Shown here: piece by piece, positions 1 to 7,804 of the stretch
Position numbering within the stretch: the first letter of the stretch is position 1
How the letters are laid out: the number at the start of each line of letters is the position of its first letter
Source: Caloramator quimbayensis
GTDB taxonomy: Bacteria > Bacillota > Clostridia > Clostridiales > Caloramatoraceae
Assembly (NCBI RefSeq): GCF_900167605.1
Contig: NZ_FUYH01000026.1
Location: 1 to 33,017, forward strand
Direction: 5' to 3'
DNA length: 33,017 bases
Notes under the pieces: generated by a model
What the model was told of the DNA's origin: nothing
What the model saw: only the letters and a program-made list of their open reading frames with translations
The model's database searches: none
Made by a program: the position numbers and the translations under genes

Positions 1-129
1 TACAAATGTAATCGTTGAAATTTCAAATGGGGATTTCACTCTTTTTTTATTTAAGGTATTGATTTTTTCTCCAAGATGATATACTTTAGAAAAGTAAGTG
101 AGCATTTGTTTTAAATAACTTTTGTTCAT
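1..129 (-). CDS. Probable transposase, N-terminal 43 residues (runs off the window)
   Basis: An open minus-strand frame begins at ATG 129 (MNKSYLKQML...) and stays open through position 1, giving 43 residues. The fragment is basic, with a KVYHLGEKINTLNKKR stretch, and ends in a Ser/Thr/Phe-rich segment resembling the start of some clostridial DDE transposases. That resemblance is from memory and weak. Supporting context is an inverted repeat at 136-185 whose arm covers the ribosome binding site (AAAAGG about 11 bases before the ATG), a device typical of insertion sequences. No catalytic residue falls inside the window, so the family cannot be fixed. It could also be an unrelated hypothetical protein. 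Confidence 0.45.
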   Translation of the reverse strand, partial: MNKSYLKQMLTYFSKVYHLGEKINTLNKKRVKSPFEISTITFV

Positions 130-135
130 TTCATC

Positions 136-185
136 AGCATCCTTTTTATGTTTGTTTGTGGTAAAACTATTATAAAAAGGATGCT
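136..185 (-). repeat. Inverted repeat sequestering the ribosome binding site of the left-end transposase
   Basis: The 14-base arm AGCATCCTTTTTAT at 136-149 is exactly complementary to ATAAAAAGGATGCT at 172-185, with a 22-base loop. On the minus strand the second arm contains the AAAAGGATG that would serve the ATG at 129. RNA reading through from outside would therefore fold and hide the start site, as known for several insertion sequences. It may lie near the terminus of the element. Confidence 0.6.
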
Positions 186-513
186 TTCTTTATGCAATTT
201 TTTTCTCTATATTTTCCAGTAAAAATCGGAAAATACCTAATTTCTACTTACTATTTCTTAACCATTATAAATCAACGGGCTTATCGCCCTAAAAATTTTC
301 AAGTGCGAAATCTCTGTAAAAATATTTATTGTTAATAAATTGATATAATATCTTAACAGTTCATTTCATATAATTTCCTTATAATTACAGAAACCGGTTT
401 CTATTTGTATTGCCTAAACGCTCTTTTTAAAAATTAATATAAGCCCCTAATACTTCTACGCTAAAATAAACTGAATCTAAAAGCTATTCTTTATAAATTC
501 CTTCACAACTACT
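186..513. other. Gene-free AT-rich stretch between the left mobile element and the Mo operon
   Basis: I see no convincing coding frame with a ribosome binding site here. Visible structure is a short GGGC-TTATC-GCCC hairpin near 277-289, without a following T run on either strand, and the 14-base palindrome at 389-402 listed separately. It probably consists of the 3' flank of the molybdenum operon plus the flank of a mobile element. Confidence 0.5.
389..402. promoter_or_regulatory. Perfect 14-base palindrome resembling a LacI-family operator
   Basis: AGAAACCGGTTTCT is perfectly self-complementary with a central CG, the general shape of LacI/GalR-family operators. No gene starts nearby: the nearest start, at 129 on the minus strand, faces away. 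It is either an orphan operator left by a rearrangement or chance. Confidence 0.25.
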
Positions 514-568
514 AAAAAGTTTTAACGGCTTAATAGGCATAAATATTTTACTTTAAGTATTAAGGGCC
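514..568 (-). terminator. Possible weak terminator after the molybdenum operon
   Basis: On the minus strand, just past the end of the XdhC-type gene, GGCCCTTAATA (568-558) can pair with TATTAAGCC (535-527), leaving a two-base bulge. About ten bases later comes CTTTTT (519-514). The stem is AT-rich and the T run is not adjacent, so this is only a plausible terminator. Confidence 0.35.
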
Positions 569-591
569 TAAATTTTTATATGAGAAAATAT

Positions 592-1383
592 TTATATCTC
601 TCTCATATGTTTTAGTTTACCATTATTTTTAATGAGCATTATCTCTGAAAATATGGAAAGAGCAATATCAAAAGAACTGTCCCCCCCAAGGCAAAGTCCT
701 ATAGGAGCATAGGCTTTTTCTAACTCATCCTTTGAAAATCCCTCGCTCAAAAGTCGCTCTTTAATATAATTCGTTTTTTTACTGCTGCCTATCATCCCAA
801 CATAGGCAGCGCCCCTGTTTAAAGAAGCTTTTAGTGCTGCTTCATCAAAGGAATGTCCTCTTGTTACAATAACAACATAACTTCTTTCATCGATAGGATA
901 TTTTTTCAGGTTTTCTCCAATATCTCCAAGAATTATTTCACAGTTTGGGAATCTATCAGAATTTGCAAACTCCTCCCTGTCCTCAAAAATAACAATATTA
1001 AAATCAAAATATTTTGCTATCTCATAAAGAGATTTGGCTACATGTCCACCTCCTGCAATCAAAAGCCTATCCTTTTTCCCAAAAACCTTAATAAATACGT
1101 CTATGCTTCCTCCGCACTGCATATGAAGATTTCCTTCATCGCTTAGTTTAAAACTCGCAAATTCATCCTTACCACCACTTATAGATTTTAACGCTCTTTG
1201 TATTACCTCTCTTTCAAGTTCTCCCCCTCCTACTGTTCCTACTGTGCTTTTATCCTCAAATACTGCCATCATAAATCCAGCCTTTCCCGGACTTGAACCT
1301 TTTGAGTCTACTACCGTTATAAGGGCCGCTTTTTTATTTTCTTTTAATGCACAGCTTATCCTCTCAAGAATAATCTCCTCCAT
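592..1383 (-). CDS. XdhC/CoxI-family molybdenum hydroxylase maturation factor
   Basis: The 263-residue protein has the two-part XdhC layout. The N-terminal domain carries VDSKGSSPGK and GTVGGGELE, then the CGG motif near residues 90-92 that family members use in handling the molybdenum cofactor. A C-terminal Rossmann domain follows, with LLIAGGGHVAKSL near residues 107-119, VTRGHSFDEAAL, and GMIGSSKK. XdhC proteins bind the cofactor, support its sulfuration and insert it into xanthine-dehydrogenase-type enzymes; in SDMH systems they are thought to serve the selenium-containing site. The gene is last in the molybdate-uptake operon, 15 bases after modC, with AGGAGG before its ATG. One oddity is that the usual 'PIGLDIG' reads PIGLCLGG here, placing an extra cysteine next to the loop. 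It is a maturation factor, not the 2Fe-2S subunit that E. coli also calls XdhC. Confidence 0.85.
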   Translation of the reverse strand: MEEIILERISCALKENKKAALITVVDSKGSSPGKAGFMMAVFEDKSTVGTVGGGELEREVIQRALKSISGGKDEFASFKLSDEGNLHMQCGGSIDVFIKVFGKKDRLLIAGGGHVAKSLYEIAKYFDFNIVIFEDREEFANSDRFPNCEIILGDIGENLKKYPIDERSYVVIVTRGHSFDEAALKASLNRGAAYVGMIGSSKKTNYIKERLLSEGFSKDELEKAYAPIGLCLGGDSSFDIALSIFSEIMLIKNNGKLKHMREI

Positions 1384-1398
1384 TTTATCCCTCCTAAA

Positions 1399-2454
1399 TT
1401 ATTCTTTGCTTACAACAAAAATATCCTCAGGGGATATATAAAAAAATGCCTTGCCATTTTCATATTCACTATATTTAAAATTTGAAATTTCAGCTTGCAG
1501 CAGAAGATCTTTGCACCTTAAAAAAACCGTTGAATAAGATATGCCTTCAATTACATCCACAATTTCGCATTCAAAAGTATTCATATCACCCTCAGCTTCC
1601 TTTAAAAGCTTTATGTCATGCTGCCTTATACCTGCTGTCATCTTCTCTTTTAAAGTTTTATTGTTTTTATTTGCATAAATCAAAAGACCATTATGCTGTA
1701 AAAGATTATACCCTTTCCTCTCACCTACAATATCAACATCAAAGAAATTCTTGCATCCTGTTATGCGTGCGCTGTCTAAATTTACAGGACTTTTAATAAC
1801 ATCCCTTTTATCTCCCCTTTGAATGCATTGTCCCCCATTCATTATCAAAATCTTATCGCACATCTCATAGGCTTCCTCTATGTCATGGGTAATAAAGAGA
1901 ACTGTGCCCTGATACTTTTTTATTATCTCCAAAAGTTCAGCTTTAAGCATGCTTTTAACATGGGTATCTATGGCTGAAAAGGGCTCGTCTAAAAGAAGCA
2001 GGCTTGGCTCTTTAATAAGCGTCCTTGCCAGTGCAGTTCTTTGCTGCTGCCCTCCTGATAATTGGGAAGGGTATTTTTTTTCACATCCTGTAAGCTGCAT
2101 TTTTTTTATAAAATCCATTACTTTTTCATGCCTTTTACTTTTATCCAAATCTTTTATTCCATAGGCGATATTATCGTATACCGTAAGATGAGGAAAAAGA
2201 GCATAGTTTTGAAATACAAATCCTATGTTTCTATTTCTTGATGGGATATTAATTTTCTTTTCTGAATTAAAAAATTCCCTTCCATCGAGCTTTATAATCC
2301 CCCTGTCAGGGGGAAAGAGCCCAGCAATACACTTTAAAGTGAGGCTCTTTCCGCATCCTGAGGGGCCTAAAATTCCTAAAACTTCTTTATCGCAGCAAAA
2401 GGATGACTTTAAAGCAAAACTTCCAAACTTCTTTTCAAAAGATACTTCAAGCAT
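1399..2454 (-). CDS. modC: Molybdate ABC transporter, ATP-binding protein ModC
   Basis: The 351-residue ATPase has Walker A GPSGCGKS (about residues 30-37), the signature LSGGQQQR, Walker B LLLLDEPFSAID and the switch histidine in FITHD. Residues after about 230 form the accessory C-terminal domain usual for ModC/CysA-type ATPases, which binds oxyanion or docks regulators. It energises uptake of molybdate (or tungstate) through ModB. It lies 4 bases after modB and 15 bases before the XdhC-type gene, so transport and cofactor insertion are transcribed together. Specificity rests on the ModA neighbour and on the Mo-enzyme context. A sulfate or tungstate transporter is the main alternative. Confidence 0.9.
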   Translation of the reverse strand: MLEVSFEKKFGSFALKSSFCCDKEVLGILGPSGCGKSLTLKCIAGLFPPDRGIIKLDGREFFNSEKKINIPSRNRNIGFVFQNYALFPHLTVYDNIAYGIKDLDKSKRHEKVMDFIKKMQLTGCEKKYPSQLSGGQQQRTALARTLIKEPSLLLLDEPFSAIDTHVKSMLKAELLEIIKKYQGTVLFITHDIEEAYEMCDKILIMNGGQCIQRGDKRDVIKSPVNLDSARITGCKNFFDVDIVGERKGYNLLQHNGLLIYANKNNKTLKEKMTAGIRQHDIKLLKEAEGDMNTFECEIVDVIEGISYSTVFLRCKDLLLQAEISNFKYSEYENGKAFFYISPEDIFVVSKE

Positions 2455-2458
2455 TTTA

Positions 2459-3130
2459 TCATCCTCTTTTCATCTTCTTTTCAAGCCTATTTACTATATA
2501 TAAAACAATTACTGAAATGCTCGTCATTATAAGAACAAGAAGGTTTGCCATAGCCTTATCTCCTGATTGGAGAGCATTATATATCGCAATCGGCATCGTT
2601 AAAGTCTTATCGGGAATGCTTCCTGCAACCATAAGGGTTGTCCCAAAATCCCCGAGAGCTCTTACAAAGGACATAGTAACCCCTGATATAATTCCTCTGT
2701 AGGATATTGGAATCATAATAGTAAGAAAAATATTAAGTTCGCCTCTTCCAAGGAGCCTTGCTGCATTTATATAGTCTTCGTTAATACTTAAAAGGGCTGT
2801 CTTTGAAGATTTAATCATATAGGGAAGAGATACAATAACAGCTGCAACAATAGCTCCAGCAGGAGTAAAAACTATCATAATATTAAAATTTTTTTCAAGA
2901 AACTTCCCTATAAAAGACTGCCTCCCAAGAAGAACGAGAAGATAATATCCTAAAACGGTAGGCGGAAGAACCACAGGAAAATTAGTAAAGGTATCTAAAA
3001 AATCTGAGAACCTGCTTCTATTAAGGCTTAAATAATATGCCAGGGGAAGCCCGATTAAAAAGCTTAAAGCAGTTGATATAAAGGCTACTTTAAGGGATAA
3101 AAACAGCGGAAAAAGATTTATATTTGTCAT
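2459..3130 (-). CDS. modB: Molybdate ABC transporter, permease ModB
   Basis: The 223-residue membrane protein has about five hydrophobic segments, starting with LKVAFISTALSFLIGLPLAYY. It carries the cytoplasmic EAA-type coupling loop AARLLGRGELNIFLTIMIPI at about residues 133-152, where the ATPase docks. Length and order match ModB. Its ATG directly follows the TAG stop of modA, a sign of translational coupling. The late segment ALGDFGTTLMVAGSIP is typical of molybdate and sulfate permeases. It acts in the cytoplasmic membrane as a homodimer with two ModC subunits. Confidence 0.9.
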   Translation of the reverse strand: MTNINLFPLFLSLKVAFISTALSFLIGLPLAYYLSLNRSRFSDFLDTFTNFPVVLPPTVLGYYLLVLLGRQSFIGKFLEKNFNIMIVFTPAGAIVAAVIVSLPYMIKSSKTALLSINEDYINAARLLGRGELNIFLTIMIPISYRGIISGVTMSFVRALGDFGTTLMVAGSIPDKTLTMPIAIYNALQSGDKAMANLLVLIMTSISVIVLYIVNRLEKKMKRG

Positions 3131-3934
3131 CTATATATCTCCCGGCAAAACAAAACCGTATCTTTTCATAATCTCTCTTCCTTCTTTGCCATTTACAAAC
3201 TTTATAAAATCCCTCGATATGCTTTCATTTTTTGTTCCCTTAACTACTGCCATAGCCTGCTTTAGAGGTTTATGAAGCTTGTCATCTATTAACATAAAAT
3301 TCATTTCATCCTTTTTATATACAGATAAAGATATAAATCCTGCCTCAACGTTTCCGGATTTTGTCATGGCTAAAACATCCTGAATATCCTTGCAGTAAAC
3401 CATCTTATCTTTTAAATCTTCCCAAAGTCCTAAGGACTGCAGGGCCTCCTTTGAAGCTGTTCCATAGGGAGCATGATCAGGATTTGCAATCGCTATCTTT
3501 TTAAAATCTTCCTTTAATAAGTCCTTAACATCGTTAACCTTAAGGGGGCTGTCTATCTTTGTTGCAATTCCTATTCTCCCTACAGCATAAAGCTGTTTGG
3601 TATCAGAAATTATTTTTCCCTTGCTTATTAAATCATCAACAAACTTAATATTTGCCGAAGCATATACATCATAGGGTGCGCCGTTTTCAATCTGCTCCCT
3701 TGCCGTTCCTGAGGATGAAAATATAAGTTTTACTTTGTTTCCTGTTTCCTTTTCATAAAGCTTTCCTATATCATTAAAGGCAAAAACCAAATCCGCAGCA
3801 GCCGCAACAGTTATTTCATTGCTTTTTTCTGCTTCCTTAGAAGATGCTTTGCTGTTAAAAACATTAAAATGCTTAAAAGCAGAATTAGATGATATTATTA
3901 TGAAAATTAAAACTATTGGCAATATTTTTTTCAT
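3131..3934 (-). CDS. modA: Molybdate-binding protein ModA
   Basis: I place the start at ATG 3934, preceded by AGGAGGGG, rather than at an upstream in-frame ATG (3979) that lies inside the previous gene. The result is 267 residues. An N-terminal hydrophobic segment (KKILPIVLIFIIISS) looks like a signal or anchor. There is no clear lipobox cysteine, so surface retention may be by an uncleaved anchor. The mature part opens with EITVAAAADL and contains FSSSGTAREQIENGAPYDVY, the ModA oxyanion-binding pattern. Later APYGTASKEAL and a VEAGFISLS segment complete the pocket. It captures molybdate outside the cell and delivers it to ModBC. It is the second gene of the operon, 11 bases after the MoeA-like gene. 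Confidence 0.9.
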   Translation of the reverse strand: MKKILPIVLIFIIISSNSAFKHFNVFNSKASSKEAEKSNEITVAAAADLVFAFNDIGKLYEKETGNKVKLIFSSSGTAREQIENGAPYDVYASANIKFVDDLISKGKIISDTKQLYAVGRIGIATKIDSPLKVNDVKDLLKEDFKKIAIANPDHAPYGTASKEALQSLGLWEDLKDKMVYCKDIQDVLAMTKSGNVEAGFISLSVYKKDEMNFMLIDDKLHKPLKQAMAVVKGTKNESISRDFIKFVNGKEGREIMKRYGFVLPGDI

Positions 3935-3945
3935 AATTTCCCCTC

Positions 3946-4962
3946 CTATTTCCCAAAGCTGCAGCTTGGAAAACGGCATTCACTGCAGTTTTCACAAAAT
4001 CCTCCGTGTCCTAATCTTACTATGTCCTCCCTTTTTATAACCTCTCCTGCAATAATTCTTGGGAATACTAAGTCAAAAATAGTAATCTTGTGGTACATCC
4101 CACAGGCTGGTATTCCAACGATAGGCGTATTGTTTTTATACGCCATCATAAACATAGCGCCAGGTAGAACCGGAGAACCATAGGTTATAACCTTAGTGCT
4201 ATACTCTCTTATTGCCGAGGGGGTTACATCATCAGCATCAACGGACATTCCTCCCGATAAAATTATTATATCGCATCCCTCATTTATATGGCTTTCAATA
4301 GCCTTTATAATCCTATCCTTATCATCTGGGGCATATTTTATATTGTTTTCACATCCGTAATACTCCATTTTATTTTTAAGTACAGGTCCGAACTTGTCCG
4401 TTATTCTTCCTTCAAAAACCTCCGTACCTGTAACTATTATTCCAACTTTATATTTATTAAACTCTTTAATATCCAAAATGCTTCCATGTTCCCTGCATAT
4501 ATTTTCAACTTCTTCTATCTTTTCCTTTTCAATTGTAAGAGGTATAATCCTTGTCCCCCCAAGGCTTTTATCTTTATCAACCACAGTATTGTTATGAAGA
4601 GTTGCAAACATAATCATCTCTATGCTGTTTATTTTATATAGAGCTTCTTCATTGACTTTTAAAAGCCCCCTCTTTTCAGCTCTAAAGTTTATCTTTCCCT
4701 CTGAGGGCCCCTGAAGATATATGTTTTTTCCTGCTGCTGCCTTTGCAATTCTAATTGCAGCTTCGTCCTCATGAATAATATTTTCGTTAAGCTCAAGGAT
4801 ATATATATGGTTTTTACCCATACTCTTTAGCTCTAAAATATCCTTCTCTTCAATAATATGCCCTTTTTTAAAAGCCGCCCCTTTAAATACGTTAGGCACA
4901 ATTTTAGTAAGATCGTGAGCAAGTACCATCCCCACAGCATCTTCAACCTTAACCTTTTTCAT
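3946..4962 (-). CDS. MoeA-like molybdopterin-binding protein with C-terminal cysteine motif
   Basis: The 338-residue protein has an N-terminal part (residues 1-160) and then a MoCF_biosynth-type molybdopterin-binding domain: VGIIVTGTEVFEGRITDKFG, LSGGMSVDADDVTPSAIRE and GSPVLPGAMFMMA. Canonical MoeA is about 400 residues, so this is a shorter relative of the type seen beside selenium-dependent Mo hydroxylase genes. The last 16 residues carry Cys323, Cys326, Cys329 and Cys334 (CENCSECRFPSCSFGK), a likely metal or Fe-S site not found in ordinary MoeA. It is the first gene of the mod operon, with GGAGGGG before the ATG and a 35-base palindrome just upstream. The role is probably molybdenum insertion or cofactor sensing; the exact reaction is unknown. 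Confidence 0.75.
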   Translation of the reverse strand: MKKVKVEDAVGMVLAHDLTKIVPNVFKGAAFKKGHIIEEKDILELKSMGKNHIYILELNENIIHEDEAAIRIAKAAAGKNIYLQGPSEGKINFRAEKRGLLKVNEEALYKINSIEMIMFATLHNNTVVDKDKSLGGTRIIPLTIEKEKIEEVENICREHGSILDIKEFNKYKVGIIVTGTEVFEGRITDKFGPVLKNKMEYYGCENNIKYAPDDKDRIIKAIESHINEGCDIIILSGGMSVDADDVTPSAIREYSTKVITYGSPVLPGAMFMMAYKNNTPIVGIPACGMYHKITIFDLVFPRIIAGEVIKREDIVRLGHGGFCENCSECRFPSCSFGK

Positions 4963-4983
4963 GTTACCCCTCCTTTATCCTAA

Positions 4984-5018
4984 TAGTTTAGCATGGATAA
5001 ATTATCCATGCTAAACTA
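4984..5018. promoter_or_regulatory. 35-base near-perfect palindrome upstream of the molybdenum operon
   Basis: The 17-base arm TAGTTTAGCATGGATAA (4984-5000) is exactly complementary to 5002-5018, with a single central A. It sits 21 bases before the MoeA-like start, between that gene and the Nudix gene. No T run follows on either strand, so it is not a standard terminator. It could be an operator for a molybdate- or cofactor-responsive repressor, or a 5'-leader hairpin close to the ribosome binding site. The DNA at 5019-5145 is AT-rich and should contain the operon promoter, but no convincing -35/-10 pair stands out. Confidence 0.5.
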
Positions 5019-5145
5019 ATTCTACTATTATTTTACCACAAATTCTATCAATTTTATTAGTTTTTGTCTGAATATTGATTTTTTTCGCAATTATCACGTT
5101 AATAAGAACTCATTGCATTTTTAATTGTTCTTTGAAAATTACACC

Positions 5146-5763
5146 CTATTTATCTTTAAAAATAATTCTGTCAATAAAAGAGTGAATAATCTTTGCGGTT
5201 AACCCCCAAATTACATAATTTTCATACTTATAAAAATAAACATTAAGCTTTGTGCTTTCCCATTTATAATTTTTAGAAGTTACTCCTATATCATATGGAA
5301 ATTCCTCTAAAGGATTGGTTGTAGTTTTTATTTTCATAACCTGAGGCTTTGTTTTTATAAAAAAATCTAAAGGGATGAATATAATTTTTTCAACTTCATC
5401 CTTAGAAAAGTTAATTTTGTTTGCATCTTTTATCCTTGCAATAAAGGTATATATTACCTTTCCATAATGGGTTACTGCTGTATCTGCAAAAGATAAAATT
5501 TCAATATTATCCTCTTTTAAAAGCAGCTCTTCACAGGTTTCACGAATCGCAGCGTCTATCTTTCTCTCATACTTTTCAACTTTTCCTCCAGGTAAGGATA
5601 TCTCCCCCGCCCCGCTTAAATTTCTGCTTCTTATTTCAAAAACTATGTTTTCTTCCCCGTTTATATTAACAAGGGGAATGGTTACTGCGTACACTCTCAA
5701 ATCATCATTTTCACCAACTATGCCTATGTCTTTATATATTTTACTAAAAAAATCCCTATCCAT
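5146..5763 (-). CDS. Nudix hydrolase, probable CoA pyrophosphatase (NudL/YeaB type)
   Basis: The 205-residue protein carries a Nudix box starting at LPGGKVEKYERK and continuing AAIRETCEELLL, with the metal-binding REXXEE core. The 'SLPGGK' entry and the length are typical of NudL-type enzymes, which cleave coenzyme A to phosphopantetheine and 3',5'-ADP. Another nucleotide-diphosphate substrate remains possible. It is a monocistronic-looking gene between the mod operon and fhs, with a GGAGGG ribosome binding site. Nothing links it functionally to purine breakdown, and it may be a bystander. Confidence 0.75.
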   Translation of the reverse strand: MDRDFFSKIYKDIGIVGENDDLRVYAVTIPLVNINGEENIVFEIRSRNLSGAGEISLPGGKVEKYERKIDAAIRETCEELLLKEDNIEILSFADTAVTHYGKVIYTFIARIKDANKINFSKDEVEKIIFIPLDFFIKTKPQVMKIKTTTNPLEEFPYDIGVTSKNYKWESTKLNVYFYKYENYVIWGLTAKIIHSFIDRIIFKDK

Positions 5764-5796
5764 AAATTACCCTCCAATTGTGCGGTGATTAGGTAA

Positions 5797-5817
5797 AATA
5801 AGTAACTGTCCCTAGAT
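5797..5817 (-). repeat. REP-like repeat, isolated copy
   Basis: AAATAAGTAACTGTCCCTAG is, on the minus strand, a close match (ACTGTCCC in place of ACCGTCCC) to the core GAGGGACGGTTACTTATT found five times elsewhere in the window. One such core adjoins a RAYT transposase gene. This copy is alone, in the gap between the fhs terminator and the Nudix gene. Confidence 0.6.
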
Positions 5818-5832
5818 GTATAGTATATACTT

Positions 5833-5867
5833 AAGGCTTTTGCATAAAAAGTTAATGCAAAAGCCTT
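5833..5867 (-). terminator. Hairpin after fhs, probable terminator
   Basis: The 13-base arm AAGGCTTTTGCAT (5833-5845) pairs exactly with ATGCAAAAGCCTT (5855-5867) around a 9-base loop. It begins 10 bases after the fhs stop codon. The T run that follows on the minus strand is poor (TAAGTATATAC), so termination may be partial, or the hairpin may mainly protect the 3' end. Confidence 0.55.
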
Positions 5868-5876
5868 TGTTTAGTA

Positions 5877-7556
5877 TTAGAATAGTCCCGTAACTACTCC
5901 ATTTTCGTCTATATCTATGTTTTCCGCTGCTGGAACTTTGGGAAGCCCCGGCATTGTCATTATATCCCCAGTCTGGCATACTATAAAGCCTGCACCTGCA
6001 GATACCCTGACTTCATTTACTGTAATCTTAAATCCCTTTGGCGCACCTAAAAGCTGAGGGTTGTCAGATAATGAATACTGTGTTTTTGCCATACATATTG
6101 GCATTTTATCAAGATTAAGCTCCTCAAGTCTCTTTATCTCCTTTAGAGCCTTTGGTGAAAACTCAACACCATCTCCTCCATAAATTTCTTTAACTATTTT
6201 TTCAATCTTTTCAGGAATTGATTTTTCAGTTTCATATAAAGGTTTATAATTAGATTCTTCTTTATCTACTATTTCAACAAGCTTTTGAGCCATCTCTATT
6301 CCGCCTTCTCCGCCTTTTTCCCAGACTTCATTTAATGCAACTTCAACACCAAATTCTTTGCACTTATTGATTAAAAGATTTATCTCCGCATCCGTATCGG
6401 CTGAGAATTTATTTACTGCAACTAAAACTGGGAGGTTAAACTTTCTTATGTTTTCAACCTGCTTTGATAGGTTTGCAAAGCCCTTATCAAGAGCTTCAAG
6501 GTTTTCTATTGATAAATCTGTCTTCTTAACTCCCCCATGCATCTTTAATGCTCTAATGGTTGCAACGATTACAACTGCTGAAGGTTTTAGATTTCCAAAT
6601 CTGCACTTAATATCGAGGAATTTCTCAGCACCAAGGTCAGCACCGAAGCCTGCCTCGGTTACTAAATAATCCGCAAGTTTAAGTCCAAGCTTTGTTGCAA
6701 TTATGCTGTTGCAGCCGTGGGCTATATTTGCAAAAGGCCCTCCGTGAATTAGTGCCGGAGTGTTCTCTAAGGTTTGAACAAGGTTTGGCTTTATAGCGTC
6801 CTTTAAAAGCAGAGTCATAGCACCATCAACCTTTAAGTCTTTTGCAGTTACAGGCTGACCGTCCATATTATATCCTATTATTATCCTTCCTATCCTTTCT
6901 TTCAAATCCATCAAATCGCTGGATAGACATAAAACCGCCATAATCTCAGAGGCAACAGTTATCATAAATCCGTCCTGCCTAACAAAGCCGTTTGCCTTTC
7001 CTCCAAGGCCTATTACAACATCCCTAAGTGCCCTGTCATTCATATCTATAACTCTTTTCCATGTAATCTGCCTTGCATCTATTCTAAGGCTGTTCCCCTG
7101 ATGTATGTGATTATCTATTGCAGCAGATAAAAGATTGTTCGCAGCGGTTATAGCGTGCATATCTCCTGTAAAATGAAGGTTTATATCCTCCATAGGAACA
7201 ACCTGAGCATATCCTCCTCCTGCAGCTCCTCCTTTAACTCCAAAAACAGGTCCAAGTGATGGCTCCCTTAATGCTATTATTGCATTCTTTCCTATTTTAT
7301 TAAGAGCTTGTCCAAGGCCGACACTTGTTGTTGATTTTCCCTCTCCTGCAGGGGTTGGTGTTATAGCTGTAACAAGTATGAGCTTTCCATCCTTTTTATC
7401 CTTTAGTCTTTTAAATATGTCGAGAGAAACCTTAGCCTTATATTTTCCGTAGAGTTCAAGCTCATCTTCAAGTATCCCAACATTTTCAGCTATTTCTCTT
7501 ATATCCTTCATCTTCGCCCTTTGTGCGATTTCAATATCGCTTGGTATCTTGCCCAT
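5877..7556 (-). CDS. fhs: Formate-tetrahydrofolate ligase (10-formyl-THF synthetase)
   Basis: The protein is 559 residues from ATG 7556. I prefer this to ATG 7565, which directly abuts the AGAGG ribosome binding site. Family landmarks are [10 protein letters not shown] at the N-terminus, the phosphate loop [20 protein letters not shown] near residues 65-84, [20 protein letters not shown], and the C-terminal [13 protein letters not shown]. It interconverts formate, ATP and THF with 10-formyl-THF. Purine-fermenting clostridia run it toward formate and ATP to harvest energy from one-carbon units released from the ring. It is transcribed alone, downstream of the 12-gene purine operon but separated from it by a strong terminator. 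The same enzyme also serves acetogenesis and biosynthesis, so its position is suggestive, not proof of a purine role. Confidence 0.97.
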   Translation of the reverse strand: MGKIPSDIEIAQRAKMKDIREIAENVGILEDELELYGKYKAKVSLDIFKRLKDKKDGKLILVTAITPTPAGEGKSTTSVGLGQALNKIGKNAIIALREPSLGPVFGVKGGAAGGGYAQVVPMEDINLHFTGDMHAITAANNLLSAAIDNHIHQGNSLRIDARQITWKRVIDMNDRALRDVVIGLGGKANGFVRQDGFMITVASEIMAVLCLSSDLMDLKERIGRIIIGYNMDGQPVTAKDLKVDGAMTLLLKDAIKPNLVQTLENTPALIHGGPFANIAHGCNSIIATKLGLKLADYLVTEAGFGADLGAEKFLDIKCRFGNLKPSAVVIVATIRALKMHGGVKKTDLSIENLEALDKGFANLSKQVENIRKFNLPVLVAVNKFSADTDAEINLLINKCKEFGVEVALNEVWEKGGEGGIEMAQKLVEIVDKEESNYKPLYETEKSIPEKIEKIVKEIYGGDGVEFSPKALKEIKRLEELNLDKMPICMAKTQYSLSDNPQLLGAPKGFKITVNEVRVSAGAGFIVCQTGDIMTMPGLPKVPAAENIDIDENGVVTGLF

Positions 7557-7609
7557 ATCAATCATCCTCTCGTATTATTTTGCTTTTATTATAAAATATA
7601 AGCGTCACA

Positions 7610-7622
7610 AAATCGTCGATTT
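7610..7622. promoter_or_regulatory. Palindrome AAATCG-T-CGATTT upstream of fhs
   Basis: A 13-base perfect palindrome, flanked by ACA and TGT offset by one base, lies about 55 bases before the fhs start. A TATAAT hexamer occurs at 7593-7588 on the minus strand, between the palindrome and the gene, so an operator role is possible. No properly spaced -35 is obvious. Confidence 0.3.
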
Positions 7623-7720
7623 GTTATAAAACTTCACTTTTATCTATATTATAAACAAAATTTATCTATTAATATACATAAAACTTATTGTGTTTTTATA
7701 AATTCAGCAGAGTATGAGTT

Positions 7721-7756
7721 TTAAAAAGAATCTGCACTAATTTCTCAGTGCAGATT
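7721..7756 (-). terminator. Rho-independent terminator of the 12-gene purine operon
   Basis: On the minus strand, AATCTGCACT (7756-7747) pairs perfectly with AGTGCAGATT (7738-7729) across an 8-base loop and is followed at once by CTTTTTAA. It lies about 50 bases past the stop of the last gene of the operon and 150 bases before fhs. This is the cleanest terminator in the window. Confidence 0.85.
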
Positions 7757-7804
7757 TATAATTCAAATTGCTTTCTTAATACTAATTAAAATATGTTACT
7801 ACGC

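Noticed and set aside
7566-7720. Sigma-54 promoter upstream of fhs
   Set aside because: No GG-N10-GC arrangement is present on the correct strand, so fhs does not appear to belong to the sigma-54 regulon.
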